Below are positions 63,325-64,000 of a DNA stretch of 64,000 nucleotides, in pieces. The notes beneath the pieces are model-generated. The model saw only the letters and a list, made by a program, of their open reading frames with translations. It had not been told where the DNA came from and did no database searches. The position numbers were made by a program, and so were the translations under genes. Source of the stretch: Thiocapsa rosea. Its GTDB lineage: Bacteria; Pseudomonadota; Gammaproteobacteria; Chromatiales; Chromatiaceae. How positions within the stretch are numbered: the first letter of the stretch is position 1; every line of letters starts with the position of its first letter. The stretch lies in contig NZ_RBXL01000001.1 of assembly GCF_003634315.1 (NCBI RefSeq), positions 3,762,501-3,826,500 on the forward strand. Reading direction: 5' to 3'.

Positions 63325-64000
63325 ATGGCCGATCTCGGCGACATCTTCGGCCCGAACGGCCGGCTCTCCGAGCGCCTGCCGGGTTTCGCCCATCGGGCGC
63401 AACAACAGGCGATGGCCGAGCGGATCGCCGCCCTCATGGAGGAGGGCGGCACACTCATCTGCGAGGCGGGCACCGGCACCGGCAAGACCTTCGCTTACCT
63501 GGTGCCGGCCATCCTCTCCGGGCGCAAGGTCCTGATCTCCACCGGGACGCGCAACCTGCAGGACCAGTTGTTTCATCGCGATCTACCGCTGGTCCGGGCT
63601 GCGCTCGGCGTTGCGGTGCGGGCCGCCTTGTTGAAGGGGCGCGCCAACTATCTTTGCCGCCACCGTTTGAAGCTCGCGATCGACGACATCACGCACCTCG
63701 ACCCGGAGTCGCGCAGCGGTCTGAAGCAGGTCCAGGAGTGGGCCAAATCGACGACGCGCGGCGACATCGCCGAGTTGGGAATCCCGGAGGATGCCCAAGT
63801 CTGGCCGAGCGTGACCTCGACCAGCGATAACTGTCTCGGACAGGACTGCCCCGACTGGCAGGGCTGCCATCTGGTCGCCGCGCGCCGCGAGGCCCAGGCC
63901 GCGGACCTTGTGGTCGTGAATCACCATCTCTTCTGTGCTGACCTGGCGCTCAAGGACGAGGGTTTCGGCGAGATCCTGCCGGGTGCGGACTGTTTCGTAC
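63325..64000 (+). CDS. DinG/YoaA-like ATP-dependent helicase, 3' end outside window
   Basis: First 225 residues of an XPD-like superfamily 2 helicase. Walker A is CEAGTGTGKTFAYLVPAI; motif Ia is ISTGTRNLQDQLF. The iron-sulfur cluster cysteines are in LKGRANYLCRHR and DNCLGQDCPDWQGCHL, and VVVNHHLFCADL follows. ATG 63325 (MADLGDIFGPNGRLSERLPG) is the family-like start. The reading frame runs off the window. YoaA-type proteins act in replication-damage tolerance. Confidence 0.9.
   Translation, partial: MADLGDIFGPNGRLSERLPGFAHRAQQQAMAERIAALMEEGGTLICEAGTGTGKTFAYLVPAILSGRKVLISTGTRNLQDQLFHRDLPLVRAALGVAVRAALLKGRANYLCRHRLKLAIDDITHLDPESRSGLKQVQEWAKSTTRGDIAELGIPEDAQVWPSVTSTSDNCLGQDCPDWQGCHLVAARREAQAADLVVVNHHLFCADLALKDEGFGEILPGADCFV

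Overview
The window is GC-rich DNA that reads as a chromosome segment of a gammaproteobacterium. The closest fit is a purple sulfur bacterium of the Chromatiaceae (Thiocapsa-like). This is inferred from gene content, not from a marker gene: a complete System I cytochrome c maturation operon, a persulfide dioxygenase, a TauE/SafE-type exporter, an EF-G-like second factor, and several conserved proteins typical of that family.

Layout. Positions 1-11226 hold a decaying type I restriction-modification locus. It runs hsdM (5' end outside the window), rhuM, a second diverged hsdM tail, hsdS, a FitAB-like toxin-antitoxin pair and hsdR. An ISL3 element sits in rhuM and an ISAs1 element in hsdS, both with clean target duplications, and hsdR carries a frameshift. 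Deleting each IS plus one target duplication restores rhuM and hsdS exactly. The ISAs1 element encodes a DruA-like (DUF4338) domain in the transposase frame and carries an A_AAA_AAG slippery heptamer at a frame change.

Positions 11459-14424 hold an EF-G-like GTPase and a PEBP/YbhB protein. Positions 14626-21776 hold ccmABCDEFGHI on the minus strand, mostly with 1-4 bp overlaps. Positions 22001-41700 are housekeeping and accessory genes: a PHP-domain phosphatase, a Sfum_1244-like protein, a DMT transporter, two 2OG-Fe(II) oxygenases, MepA, PpnP, an SLC13 permease, an AI-2E transporter, a GH13 amylase, an M1-like peptidase, a ChaN-PDZ lipoprotein, a U32 protein and a YcgN protein. Positions 42379-46337 hold ogt, xerD, yajQ, dsbC and a PP2C phosphatase. 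Positions 47016-55703 hold an Rpn/DUF4351 nuclease, mutS, a coiled-coil PD-(D/E)XK protein, slipin-nfeD and a persulfide dioxygenase. Positions 55793-64000 hold a CobE/CbiG-C protein, a TSUP exporter, an ABC-2 exporter pair, PBP1B with a coupled LpoP-like lipoprotein, and a DinG/YoaA-like helicase cut by the window end.

The most unusual feature is a dispersed family of 86-88 bp elements, at least 20 copies between 14.4 and 56.4 kb. All share inverted ends TAAACCGCG(C/T)C...G(G/A)CGCGGTTTA, but their interiors fall into several unrelated classes of constant length. Most copies occur as ordered pairs, a GCGCC-ended element, about 21 bp of A/T-rich spacer, then a GCGTC-ended element, usually between convergent genes. 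Their termini supply the stop codons of at least eight genes. A second family is built from GTCGTT units folded into long perfect hairpins. I do not know a published name for either family.
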